DNA of 47,662 nucleotides from Acidimicrobiia bacterium (GCA_022825005.1 JAJDYU010000077.1:1-47662); one strand, 5' to 3'; positions 37,378 to 45,604 are shown, counted from the stretch's first letter. The notes: generated from the letters alone by a model not told the origin. Numbers and translations are program-made.

Positions 37378-38594
37378 ACACAACTCCGCTAGCAAAGAGC
37401 TTTGCCACTCAGCTTGAGAACCTGAAACATTCCATTGCAAGCGAATGGCATCCGGCGCTGCCTGATGCTGGATTCGTTGAGTGGGCTATCTTCCAAACCG
37501 GGTCACCCATCGACTTGGGGGTAGAACCACTCGACTTCAACACGATTTCGGACCATCGCTGGTCCGAAGCTCCGACCCTTGCTACTGTTGGCTTCAGGCT
37601 ACATGCAATTCCCCCTCACAGCGCCGTCGTGGAGCAGTGGCTTAAGGGAATGAAGCGGTTGATGACACGTAACCCTGTTCCTGCTGATCGGAACTCTTTT
37701 TTCTTCAGTCCGCTTACTCTTCTGGGTTTAGCTACAGGTTCTCGCACTGTAGGACCCAGCGACGCATCACCACTCAACTGGTTGGGCGAAACGATGAGCG
37801 CCCATGCCGACTTGCTTCCGATCTCAACCACTTGGTCTCGAACGCTTGTTGGTATCGCCGCTCAGGAGGTCGGATCGCAACCTATTGAATTGCATCCGGG
37901 CTCTCCGAGGGACCTCCTCGACTTAGCGATAGTGACCTGGTTGAATCTATCTGGCATTCAGATCACAGGGAAAACAGCTCCGAATGGAATTTTAGACATT
38001 TGTCACCAGTTGCTTGAAGTGGCAGCTACCACTGAGATAGAGCTTCAATGGATGGCGCAAAGGAGCATCCTCCTACTCTCACTGCACCATGCAGTAAGTG
38101 CGGCTATCGGAGGAATGGAACTCCATTCATCTAATCCCACGGATTTTGTAGCAAACATATGTCGGCGATTTCCCTTGTACATCGAAGAACTGAAGAGGCG
38201 ATACAACGGGCGAGAATCATTCTCGGTCGAAGACGAATATGATCTCCAAGATTTGCTTAGGTCTACCTTGAAGCTGCACTTTGACGACGTACGCCAAGAG
38301 GAATGGAATCCAAGCTACGGTGGGGCACAATCGCGTTCAGACCTACTGCTAAAGACCGAGCGCGTAGTTATCGAGACCAAAATGACACGTACAGGTCTAA
38401 CCCAGCGAAAAATTGTCGAACAGCTCACGGTAGACAAGGCCCAGTACAAGAGTCACCCTGACTGTGAAACTCTCATATGCTTCGTATACGACCCTGGCCG
38501 TCACCTTGGCAATCCTTCTGCCCTCGAGCAGGACGTATCAGAGAATATCGACGGGATGCGCACTGTGGTCGTAGTCGCTCCCCAGGGATTATGA
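37365..38594 (+). CDS. PD-(D/E)xK nuclease, Argonaute-associated
   Basis: A 409-residue protein coupled to Argonaute; its GTG start lies 13 bases inside the end of that gene. The C-terminal third is a PD-(D/E)xK nuclease: EYDLQDLLRSTLKLHF, then EEWNPSYGGAQSRSDLLLK with D326, and VVIETKM with E337 and K339, then QLTVDKAQYKSHP and LICFVYDP. This order resembles DpnII/MboI-like restriction folds found beside inactive pAgos. The N-terminal 270 residues are of unknown fold; they include HSAVVEQWLKGMKRLM and two hydrophobic helices but no clear signal peptide. The likely job is an effector that cuts DNA when the guide-loaded Argonaute finds its target (inference). Intact. Confidence 0.85.
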   Translation: MVHLDTTPLAKSFATQLENLKHSIASEWHPALPDAGFVEWAIFQTGSPIDLGVEPLDFNTISDHRWSEAPTLATVGFRLHAIPPHSAVVEQWLKGMKRLMTRNPVPADRNSFFFSPLTLLGLATGSRTVGPSDASPLNWLGETMSAHADLLPISTTWSRTLVGIAAQEVGSQPIELHPGSPRDLLDLAIVTWLNLSGIQITGKTAPNGILDICHQLLEVAATTEIELQWMAQRSILLLSLHHAVSAAIGGMELHSSNPTDFVANICRRFPLYIEELKRRYNGRESFSVEDEYDLQDLLRSTLKLHFDDVRQEEWNPSYGGAQSRSDLLLKTERVVIETKMTRTGLTQRKIVEQLTVDKAQYKSHPDCETLICFVYDPGRHLGNPSALEQDVSENIDGMRTVVVVAPQGL

Positions 38595-38619
38595 GTTTTG
38601 GTCCTGACAAACACGACAT

Positions 38620-38970
38620 TCAAAACACATTCGGCAGTCGCCGAATTAACGCATCCAACACCCAGTCCGCTGCCCCTCGCAGCCACAGACGCCATTTCCG
38701 ATGCGGCCGTGGAGTTTCAATATCTGCATTCTCGGATACACACTCAGGGTTGATGGCCGCTGATTCCTGATCGAGCACTACCCGTGTAGTCTGCCGCTTC
38801 ATCTCTAGGGTCGCGCCCCCTTCGGGAAATAGGTCCAGGCAATAGGACTCATCCAAATGCTCGATCTGTGCCATACGGCTTTGGATGGCGTCATCTCGGT
38901 CGTAGCTAGATGATCGACCTCCTTTGCCTACATTGCCTTCTTGGGGCCCACGACTTGATGATGCGGACAT
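38620..38970 (-). CDS. Hypothetical 116-residue protein coupled to the AAA ATPase
   Basis: I do not recognise it. The N-terminus is polar and rich in Ser, Gly and Arg (SASSSRGPQEGNVGKGG). The middle (AQIEHLDESYCLDLFPEGG) could be a strand-helix unit. The C-terminus is basic with a possible amphipathic helix (KWRLWLRGAADWVLDALIRR). The ATG overlaps the ATPase stop as TGATG, so translation is coupled. In related two-gene ATPase systems the second gene usually encodes a larger RloB-like protein; this one is shorter and shows no RloB motifs. It converges on the nuclease gene, 25 bases apart. Confidence 0.68.
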   Translation of the reverse strand: MSASSSRGPQEGNVGKGGRSSSYDRDDAIQSRMAQIEHLDESYCLDLFPEGGATLEMKRQTTRVVLDQESAAINPECVSENADIETPRPHRKWRLWLRGAADWVLDALIRRLPNVF

Positions 38971-40238
38971 CAGTTTGCCTGCTCCGTCGCGCGGAGAGCT
39001 CGAAGGATGTCAATGCGGTCGAAATCCGGAAGGGCGCCAAACCGACCTTGCATGTAAGCCCTCTCTATATTCTGAGACCGTCTCACCTTGTCTCCGCCGA
39101 ATTCGGCCAGGGCCATAAGGCGGGTGCCCCCATCCGACCTCTTCTCTGTAAACCAGACCTCATCGCGATTGAGCGTGTTGAGCAGCGATGTGTTGTGGGT
39201 TGCCAAGATCAGCTGGGCACCGAGGGGATTGGCTTGCGGGTTTCGGAATAGTTCGACTAGCCGGTCCAAAAGCCCGGGGTGCAGGCTCGCATCGGCCTCA
39301 TCAAAGAGGAGAACCTGTCCCTGTCTCAAAGCTTCAAGCGCTGGTCCCAAGAGACTGAAGAGCATCTGGGTACCTGCTGATTCTTCGTGGGGCCAGAATT
39401 GGACGGGCCTGTCTCCATCGTGATGCACAAAGACCAACTGCTCATGAATGGCACCGGAGGTTCGATCTTCTAATTCGATGATGTCGAAAGCTGTGATCCC
39501 CGGGTCTGCGAGGCGCAGTAGCTCCATGGCCGCCTCACCACGCGTAACAGAACCGAAGACCTTTTGTTCGCGTATGCCCGCGTCTTCAAGTTGGGAGTAA
39601 GTGTCTGAGGCAAGGCTGGAAAACAGGATGGGCAGTCTGCCTCGTTTCGGGTTGAATCCGCGGGCATTGATTTCGGCAATCCGAGAGATTGAGTGCCCCA
39701 CGGCCTCGATCGCGGGATCGCCTACACGCTTGCCTGCCGAGAGGACCAGTGTCGTTGGGGTTAGCAGTTCCTTGGTCCCGCCGGTGCGACTAAGCCCGCG
39801 GCGGAAATGGACCCCTTCGCCTTCCCTCTCGAAGAGCATCCGTCGTCTCCGCTCGGGGTAACTGCACAGACTTTCGTACAGCACGGCAGAGTCATCGACT
39901 TCAAGCTGGTATTCATGGCGAACGCCGTCTACCACAAGGTCCATTTCGAAAGTTGAGGATTGATCCGGCCCATTGCCAAAGCGGTGAGGATCTCGAGCAA
40001 CGGAGTCCCCTCCCCCCAGCAGGGAGGTAGCCACGGCATACGACAACCAATGGAGCGCGTCTAGCACGTTGGACTTACCCGAAGCATTTGGGCCGTAGAT
40101 GCCGGCAGTGGTCAGGACGCGCTCTGATAACCGGTCAAAGCCGCGGGTGGCGGCGCGGTCGATGTCCACGGCGATCATCGACAACTCCACGGGATCGAGG
40201 ATCGAGCGGTGATTGGAAACTCCGAATCTGAGCAGCAC
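38970..40238 (-). CDS. AAA ATPase, COG1106-like (ABC/SMC-type, abortive-infection class)
   Basis: A 422-residue ABC-type ATPase of the single-chain kind that lacks a long coiled coil. It opens MLLRFGVSNHRSILDPVELS, typical of COG1106 proteins. Walker A is GPNASGKSN (residues 49-57). The Q-loop region and a signature-like RGFNPKRGRL follow. Walker B and the D-loop are VLLFDEADASLHPGLL near residue 315, and the switch His is in LATHNTSLLN. Such ATPases partner with small nucleases or RloB-like proteins in abortive infection; here the partner is the 116-residue protein whose start overlaps the stop. GTG at 40238 is preceded by AGGGG; its own promoter lies 50-80 bases upstream. Confidence 0.88.
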   Translation of the reverse strand: MLLRFGVSNHRSILDPVELSMIAVDIDRAATRGFDRLSERVLTTAGIYGPNASGKSNVLDALHWLSYAVATSLLGGGDSVARDPHRFGNGPDQSSTFEMDLVVDGVRHEYQLEVDDSAVLYESLCSYPERRRRMLFEREGEGVHFRRGLSRTGGTKELLTPTTLVLSAGKRVGDPAIEAVGHSISRIAEINARGFNPKRGRLPILFSSLASDTYSQLEDAGIREQKVFGSVTRGEAAMELLRLADPGITAFDIIELEDRTSGAIHEQLVFVHHDGDRPVQFWPHEESAGTQMLFSLLGPALEALRQGQVLLFDEADASLHPGLLDRLVELFRNPQANPLGAQLILATHNTSLLNTLNRDEVWFTEKRSDGGTRLMALAEFGGDKVRRSQNIERAYMQGRFGALPDFDRIDILRALRATEQAN

Positions 40239-40289
40239 GACACACCCCTATTGGACTAATTTTACAGGTTACTCACCTATTTCGTAAGT

Positions 40290-40319
40290 ATACTACGATA
40301 TAGCCCTTTTGTTTGTCAA
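40290..40319 (-). promoter_or_regulatory. Promoter of the AAA ATPase pair
   Basis: On the minus strand a perfect TTGACA (40319-40314) is followed after 18 bases by TAGTAT (40295-40290). The region is AT-rich compared with its surroundings. A 7-bp inverted repeat GGACTAA/TTAGTCC (40253-40259 and 40332-40338) flanks it and might be an operator. A leader of about 45 bases with a weak Shine-Dalgarno sequence precedes the GTG. Confidence 0.5.
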
Positions 40320-40375
40320 TATTAGTCACACTTAGTCCGTTCTCGGGAAGATCGCTGGAATGCCAAACCTGCTGG

Positions 40376-40774
40376 TCAGCTGGTTGGCAAATGCTCCAAC
40401 CGCTTTCGAATCCAGCTCGTTAGATCCACCAGAGTGAGGCTTCCGGAGGCGACAGCGACGATCGTCTCAAAGGCTTCCTCAAGAGGTGAGAGGTTGAGGT
40501 CTACGCCGTTTGTGTTCAAGAACTGGAGGGTCGCCAGAACAGCGACTCGCTTGTTGCCATCGATGAAGGGATGGTTGCGGGCAAGTCCGAACATCAGCGA
40601 CGCAGCCTTGGCCTCAATGCTGGGATAGAACTCCTCACCCTGGAAACTGGCCTGGGGTCGAGCAACAGCGGAATCAGCGAGGCCTAAGTCAGTTGCCCGA
40701 ATGATCACCTCGGCCTCGAGCCCGAGAACCTCGCAAGCGATAGCCAGCACCTCCTCGAGCTCAAGATAGACCAC
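40376..40774 (-). CDS. doc: Doc/Fic-fold toxin (death-on-curing type)
   Basis: A 132-residue Fic-fold protein of the Doc branch. The motif NHPFIDGNKRVA (H68 to R76) has Lys in the place where Fic AMP-transferases have Gly, as in Doc, which phosphorylates elongation factor Tu and stops translation. The length fits Doc. The upstream 75-residue RHH protein ends one base away on the same strand and is the antitoxin. The ATG start is close to that stop, so the two are coupled. The remaining stretch down to the AAA promoter shows no further gene. Confidence 0.9.
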   Translation of the reverse strand: MVYLELEEVLAIACEVLGLEAEVIIRATDLGLADSAVARPQASFQGEEFYPSIEAKAASLMFGLARNHPFIDGNKRVAVLATLQFLNTNGVDLNLSPLEEAFETIVAVASGSLTLVDLTSWIRKRLEHLPTS

Positions 40775-40775
40775 G

Positions 40776-41003
40776 TCAGCTATCAGCCAGCATGCTCAAC
40801 AGCTTCTCATGCCGTTCGATGTTTCGCCTCAGCCTTTCTTGGAACTCAGGGTCCTGCCGGCGGCGCTCAATGTGCTCAGAAAGCGCCTCGCGGATGACAT
40901 CGCTAACCGTTGCCCCCTCAACCTCTGCAAGTGCCTGCGCCTTGTCGGCAAGGTCCTTATTCATCCGGAGGGTCATGTTCTTCGTGTCATCTAACAGCGC
41001 CAT
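40776..41003 (-). CDS. Ribbon-helix-helix antitoxin, partner of the Doc toxin
   Basis: A 75-residue protein. Residues 8-48 form a ribbon-helix-helix DNA-binding unit: the strand KNMTLRMNKDLADKAQALAE, then TVSDVIREALSEHI as the second helix. The C-terminal 25 residues are charged and helical (RRRQDPEFQERLRR), as in toxin-binding tails. Doc is more often paired with Phd-type antitoxins, so the RHH partner is a less usual choice but known in other Fic/Doc modules. GGGAGAGA precedes the ATG. A perfect 18-bp palindrome 61 bases upstream next to the -35 is the expected operator for autoregulation. Confidence 0.86.
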   Translation of the reverse strand: MALLDDTKNMTLRMNKDLADKAQALAEVEGATVSDVIREALSEHIERRRQDPEFQERLRRNIERHEKLLSMLADS

Positions 41004-41032
41004 TGCTCTCTCCCATCAGTTGCACCGTCGGC

Positions 41033-41061
41033 ATGGTATCCAACTGAATGTCAGGTGGCAA
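41033..41061 (-). promoter_or_regulatory. Promoter of the RHH-Doc operon
   Basis: On the minus strand TTGCCA (41061-41056) and TACCAT (41038-41033) are 17 bases apart. Transcription would start near 41026, giving a leader of about 23 bases with a good Shine-Dalgarno sequence. Confidence 0.5.
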
Positions 41062-41063
41062 GG

Positions 41064-41081
41064 TATCTAGATATCTAGATA
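41064..41081. promoter_or_regulatory. Perfect 18-bp palindrome, probable RHH operator
   Basis: TATCTAGATATCTAGATA is identical to its reverse complement and contains two CTAG cores eight bases apart. It ends three bases from the -35 of the RHH-Doc promoter. Two half-sites in one turn suit cooperative binding of RHH dimers. Confidence 0.6.
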
Positions 41082-41107
41082 TGGCAACTGGCGGCTCGTC
41101 CCAACGT

Positions 41108-44100
41108 CTAGCTCGGAGGGCCGGCGGCCCCCAAGAGTTCGGCGACGAGGAGGGTTAGACCGGTTTGGGCGAAGTGGGGGGTGTAATCGGAGAAGGGGTC
41201 GAGGAGATAGCGGACAATAGGGGGTGCGGCGGGGTCGTCGGGGACGGAGACGACGGCTAGGCGCCAGTGGTCGGGGAGGGACTTGGCTTTGCTGATCTGC
41301 TGGGCGCTGATGTGGATTTCGGTGGTGCGGGGGAGGTGGCCTTTGACTTCTATGAAGTAGTGGGTGCCGTTATCGGGGTCTATGGAGAGCACGTCGTAGC
41401 CGGGGTTGCTGTGGGCTTGGGCCTCGGGGTTCCGGCCGAGGGCTCGTTCGGCTTCGAGGACGGCGGCAACGGCTCGGCGGTCGGTTTCCATCTTGTCGGC
41501 GGTGTCTCTTGGGTCGGGCGGCATGCCTCGAAGCTGGTCGATGAGTCCTTGGGGGACGACGATGGCCGCGCCAACGATGGTGGGCGGGCTGTTGTGGAGA
41601 TCGCTCTCCCGGTCTAGGTCCAATCGGCGACGGGTAAGCCGAGTGGCTAGATCGTCGGCCCTTGCGCGGGCACGGCCCGAATTGAGGCGGGGCTTTTGGC
41701 CAGCTAGCTCCTGTTTCTTCAACTCTTCGGCTCGCTGGTCCCAGTAGTGGATTTCGGCCTGGAGGCGCTCTCGTACTGCTTCTTTGACCTTCGCTACTCG
41801 AGCTTCGGTGACACGAACGATCTCTTCGAAGTGGGGCTGGGAGAGGTGTTCAATAGCCCAGCTCTTGGCAGTCTCTTCAGCGGTGTAGTCGGCCCAGTCC
41901 AAGTCGAGTTGACCTTCTAGCAGCGCTTGGTCTTCCTCGGTCACCGGGGCATAGCCAATGTAGGGCTCGTTGCCGGCGCTGTTGGCATTGCCCTGTCGGT
42001 CGATCTCCACGTACTGAAATCGCCTTGAAATCACCTGGCGGTGACCGTGGACCTCTCGCCCGTCGGTGACTGAATGGTCGAGATAGACCAAAAGGCGAGG
42101 GTTGGTTGACTGGTCTTGGGGGTCAACCAGGGTCGCTCCTCGCGACAACGTGGCCTCATGATCGGCGAGAACTCTGTTGATGACCGAGGTGAGCAACGGC
42201 GTGCCCGGCGAGATCAGCTCGGCCCGGTCGCCTCCGTCGATCTGGATGCAGGCTTTGTCGAAGGTCACCCGCTCGTAACGGTCGTGTACTGGTCCGAGAC
42301 CAGGATCAGCTTGCGAGCGGATCGTCGCCGGTATTCGGGTGATCTCAAAGCGGCCTCGTTCCCGTCCGGTGATGCGCCCTCCGTACTGGCGAAGGGCCTC
42401 AGAGAAGAAGGCGTGGACAAACCACGGTTGCAGCTTGCGGGACCGGGCCCGCTCCATATCCTCTCGGATCTTGTCGTTGGCCGCTGGATCAGAAAGGCCG
42501 CCCACCAGGGCTCGCTCCTCTAGCACGTCCACCAGCTGCTTGCCGATGTCGCCCTCGATCACTTCCTGCATGTAATCGAGGTGGGCGGGATCGTCGTCGG
42601 CGGTGATGGCCTTGAGCAGCAGATCCTGAAGGGAAGTGTTGATGTGGGAATCGCCCAGCACGTCATACACCTGATCGCCATACACACCACGCTGCTGCTC
42701 GATCTTCTCGAACAGCCGGCTGAACACCACTCCCTCCCTGGTCTCGTGGGCAACCATGTTCCACAGGTGGCAGGGCCGCTGCTGGCCGATGCGGTGGATG
42801 CGGCCGAACCTCTGCTCGATGCGGTTCGGGTTCCAGGGCAGGTCGTAGTTGACCATCATGTTGGCCACCTGGAGATTGACACCCTCACCAGCGGCGTCGG
42901 TGGCCACCAACACCCTCACAGTGGGGTCAACTCGGAATCGATCTTGAATAGCCCGCCGGTCGTGGCGCTTGACGCCTCCATGGATGATCGCCACTGCCTC
43001 AGGTCGGCCAAGCTCGGCAATGATCCGGTCGGCCACATAGTCCAGCGTGTCTTTGTGCTCCGAGAAGACGATCAGCTTCCGGGGACCCGACAAGGTGGCA
43101 TTGCCATCGGGGTTCTCGCCTTTGCCAGTTCGGAACTGCTCGGACCGCAGGAGGTTGCGCAGCTCGGTCCACTTGGTGTCAGTACCGCTGTTGCGCACAC
43201 GATCGGCCAAATCAATCAAGGGGCCCAGCAGCTCGACCTCGGCTTCCTTGCCCTCGGCGGTTTCGTCGGCTGAAGCAGAATCGATCGCAAAATCCTCAAG
43301 ATCTTCCCGCTCCTCGGAGTCGTAGTCATCGAAATCGACTTCCTGAAAGTCGCTCAGCTTCACTCCTTTGGGCAGGTCGGTTACCGGCACGGGGTCGCCG
43401 CTGGCAGCAAGCCGGCGCAATTCGGCAGCTTGATCAGCAAGACGATCTCGACGACGACGCAGGGAGTGGTAGATGGCCGCTGGCGACGACGCCAGACGAC
43501 GCTGAAGAGCAGCCAGCGCGAATCCGAAGATGATTCCCCGTCGGCGGTCACCCTCCTCCTGCATTTGGGCGGCCAGATCCATGCCATTGCGCACATAATC
43601 GGTAACGGCTTCGTACAGCGCTTGCTCGAGTTCCGACAGCTCGAAGTTGAGGCTGTGGGCAAACCGCTTAGGAAATAGGCGCCTTCCCTCAAAGGTGCGC
43701 AGGTTCTCCTTCACCAAACGACGCATTACGTCGTCGGTTTCAGGCATTTCATCGTCGCGTAGCCGACCGGCGAACCGCTCGGGGTCAATGAGGGTCATGA
43801 AGGCCAAGAAGTCCTCGTTCTTGCCGTTATGAGGGGTGGCCGAAAGAAGAAGGAAGTGACGGGTGCGGTCACGCAGCACCTCGCCCAACTCGAAACGCTT
43901 GGTCCTGCGCAGCTCGTCGCCATAGAGGTGGGCCGACATCTTGTGGGCCTCGTCCACAATCACCAGGTCCCAGTCGGCCAACTTCAGTTTCTCAATGAGG
44001 TCTTCGGCTCGCGATAACTGGTCGATTCTGGCCACCAGCAGGTTTTTTTCCAGAAACGGGTTGCCTGTTCGTGATGCTTCCACCGCCGAGCGAGACATCA

Positions 44101-44644
44101 GCTCGAAGCTGAGGCCGAATTTGTCCCATAGTTCGTCTTGCCACTGCTCCACCAGGCTGCCGGGGGCGACTATCAAGCAGCGGGCCACGTCACCTCGCAG
44201 CATCAGCTCGCGGATCAACAGCCCCGACATGATGGTTTTGCCGGCGCCGGGATCGTCGGCCAGTAGGAACTTGAGCGGCCGCTGTTCCAAGAACCGGTTG
44301 TACACGGCGTCGATCTGGTGGGGGTAGGGCTCGATGTTGGAGGTGTCCACCGCGGCGTAGGGGTCGGCCAAGTGCGCCGACTTCATGCGGCGAGCCTCCG
44401 AAGCCAGGCGGAATGCAGCACCGTCGGCGTCGAAGCTCCACCGTTGCTGGGACACCTCCTGGATGGTCGCTAGATCGTCCAGCGTGATGATCCGCTCCCC
44501 TAGCCCTCCGGTGGCGGACCGATAGGTCAAGGTCGCCGACCCCGCGCCGTGCACATTGAGCGCAACCACAGTCACATCGCCGTCGGCCACCACTCCCGAG
44601 AGGCGCTTTCCGGCGGTCAGGTCGTCGAACTCCAGGCCAGCCAT
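41108..44644 (-). CDS. SNF2/DEAH-type helicase with C-terminal DUF3883 domain
   Basis: A 1178-residue superfamily 2 helicase. Motif I is LADDPGAGKTIM (about 130-139) and motif II is VIVDEAHKM (DEAH at 231-234). Motif III is LLLSATPHNGKNEDF. The second RecA domain carries KLIVFSEHKDTLDYVADRI, then VATDAAGEGVNLQVANMM and EQRFGRIHRIGQQRP. The C-terminal part, about 1060-1160, is DUF3883 with YFIEVKGHLP, an E-x-K that resembles a nuclease-like fold. A charged coiled stretch lies near residue 950. The ATG at 44642-44644 was chosen because TAGCGT ends seven bases upstream; the GTG at 44653 would overlap that element. It probably acts on DNA together with the DUF1156 and DUF499 proteins. Confidence 0.92.
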   Translation of the reverse strand: MAGLEFDDLTAGKRLSGVVADGDVTVVALNVHGAGSATLTYRSATGGLGERIITLDDLATIQEVSQQRWSFDADGAAFRLASEARRMKSAHLADPYAAVDTSNIEPYPHQIDAVYNRFLEQRPLKFLLADDPGAGKTIMSGLLIRELMLRGDVARCLIVAPGSLVEQWQDELWDKFGLSFELMSRSAVEASRTGNPFLEKNLLVARIDQLSRAEDLIEKLKLADWDLVIVDEAHKMSAHLYGDELRRTKRFELGEVLRDRTRHFLLLSATPHNGKNEDFLAFMTLIDPERFAGRLRDDEMPETDDVMRRLVKENLRTFEGRRLFPKRFAHSLNFELSELEQALYEAVTDYVRNGMDLAAQMQEEGDRRRGIIFGFALAALQRRLASSPAAIYHSLRRRRDRLADQAAELRRLAASGDPVPVTDLPKGVKLSDFQEVDFDDYDSEEREDLEDFAIDSASADETAEGKEAEVELLGPLIDLADRVRNSGTDTKWTELRNLLRSEQFRTGKGENPDGNATLSGPRKLIVFSEHKDTLDYVADRIIAELGRPEAVAIIHGGVKRHDRRAIQDRFRVDPTVRVLVATDAAGEGVNLQVANMMVNYDLPWNPNRIEQRFGRIHRIGQQRPCHLWNMVAHETREGVVFSRLFEKIEQQRGVYGDQVYDVLGDSHINTSLQDLLLKAITADDDPAHLDYMQEVIEGDIGKQLVDVLEERALVGGLSDPAANDKIREDMERARSRKLQPWFVHAFFSEALRQYGGRITGRERGRFEITRIPATIRSQADPGLGPVHDRYERVTFDKACIQIDGGDRAELISPGTPLLTSVINRVLADHEATLSRGATLVDPQDQSTNPRLLVYLDHSVTDGREVHGHRQVISRRFQYVEIDRQGNANSAGNEPYIGYAPVTEEDQALLEGQLDLDWADYTAEETAKSWAIEHLSQPHFEEIVRVTEARVAKVKEAVRERLQAEIHYWDQRAEELKKQELAGQKPRLNSGRARARADDLATRLTRRRLDLDRESDLHNSPPTIVGAAIVVPQGLIDQLRGMPPDPRDTADKMETDRRAVAAVLEAERALGRNPEAQAHSNPGYDVLSIDPDNGTHYFIEVKGHLPRTTEIHISAQQISKAKSLPDHWRLAVVSVPDDPAAPPIVRYLLDPFSDYTPHFAQTGLTLLVAELLGAAGPPS

Positions 44645-44651
44645 CCGGGCC

Positions 44652-44661
44652 ACGCTACCCT
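44652..44661. promoter_or_regulatory. Overlapping divergent -10 elements, helicase and SDR
   Basis: On the minus strand TAGCGT (44657-44652) ends seven bases before the helicase ATG. On the plus strand TACCCT (44656-44661) ends six bases before the SDR ATG. The elements share the two bases TA at 44656-44657, so one polymerase should exclude the other. Confidence 0.5.
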
Positions 44662-44667
44662 GCGGCC

Positions 44668-45573
44668 ATGAGCAAGAGGCTGGATGGAAAAGCGGCGATG
44701 GTTACGGGGGCGGGGAATGGGATTGGGCGGGCCATTGCGCTTTTGTTGGCGGAGCATGGGGCGCAGGTGGTGGTGAACGATCTGGGGACTGACGAGTTGG
44801 GCGACGGGGCGGACGATTCCCATGCGGGCCGGACCGTGGCTGACATTGAAGCGGCGGGGGGCACGGCGGTGGCCAACCACTCAGATGTGGCTTCCTTTGA
44901 GGGGGCTGGTGCGGTGGTGCAGCAGACGGTGGACGCTTACGGGCGTATCGACATCGCGGTGAACTGCGCGGGGGCGGCCATTGAGGGGTCGATCTATGAG
45001 ATGGCGCCGGAGCTGTACCACAAGACCATTGCCTTGCAGATGTCCCAGAAGTGGTACATCGCCCGCCACACCGTGCCGCTGATGGTGGCCCAGGGCTGGG
45101 GCCGGGTGGTGAACACCACCTCGCACGGGGCGCTCGGCGATTTGGGTCAACCGGCGTTTGCCGCCGCCATGGGCGGGGTGATCTCCATGACCAAGGCACT
45201 AGCCACCGAGACGGCGGGCACCGGGGTGACCGTGAACTGCCTGGCCCCGGGGGCGGCCACCCGGCTGCACGCCAAATCGCACGACGACTTCAAGGCCTGG
45301 CACGAGCAGGGGATCATCGACGACGAGATGTGGCAGAGCTACCTAACCACTCCCCCGCCCGAGTACGTGGCCCCCGCGGCGGTGTGGCTGTGTACCGATG
45401 CGGCCGACTACATCAGCGGCCACGTGGTCCACGCCGCGGGCGGCCAGGTGGCGGTGTTCAACGAGCTGCGAGAGGAGCGGGCCATCTACCGGGGCGACCA
45501 CGCCGAGGTGGACCCGTGGACCTTGGACGAGCTCGACCACCTGTTTCCCCGTAACCTGCTGCCCCGGCCCTGA
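44668..45573 (+). CDS. SDR-fold protein lacking the catalytic Tyr and Lys
   Basis: A 301-residue SDR-fold protein. The cofactor motif VTGAGNGIG (12-20) and the NxAG equivalent NCAGA (99-103) are intact, and Ser152 is in VVNTTSHG. The catalytic YxxxK is FAAAM here: Phe164 and Met168 stand in place of Tyr and Lys. The helix after it (GVISMTKALATE) is normal, so this is not a frame error. It cannot work by the classical SDR mechanism; it may bind NAD and act as a pseudo-enzyme or use other residues. A 35-residue tail (EVDPWTLDELDHLFPRNLL) is beyond the SDR core. TACCCT ends six bases before the ATG. It is the first backbone gene after the island. Confidence 0.88.
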   Translation: MSKRLDGKAAMVTGAGNGIGRAIALLLAEHGAQVVVNDLGTDELGDGADDSHAGRTVADIEAAGGTAVANHSDVASFEGAGAVVQQTVDAYGRIDIAVNCAGAAIEGSIYEMAPELYHKTIALQMSQKWYIARHTVPLMVAQGWGRVVNTTSHGALGDLGQPAFAAAMGGVISMTKALATETAGTGVTVNCLAPGAATRLHAKSHDDFKAWHEQGIIDDEMWQSYLTTPPPEYVAPAAVWLCTDAADYISGHVVHAAGGQVAVFNELREERAIYRGDHAEVDPWTLDELDHLFPRNLLPRP

Positions 45574-45604
45574 GCGACCAGGCTCGCCATCGGCGGGCGC
45601 TCAG
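45570..45604. terminator. Inverted repeat over convergent stop codons, possible terminator
   Basis: CTGAGCGACC (45570-45579) and GGGCGCTCAG (45595-45604) pair in nine of ten positions around a 15-base loop. The arms contain the stops of the SDR gene and of the convergent SpoU-type gene. No T tract is present, so the activity is uncertain. Confidence 0.4.
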
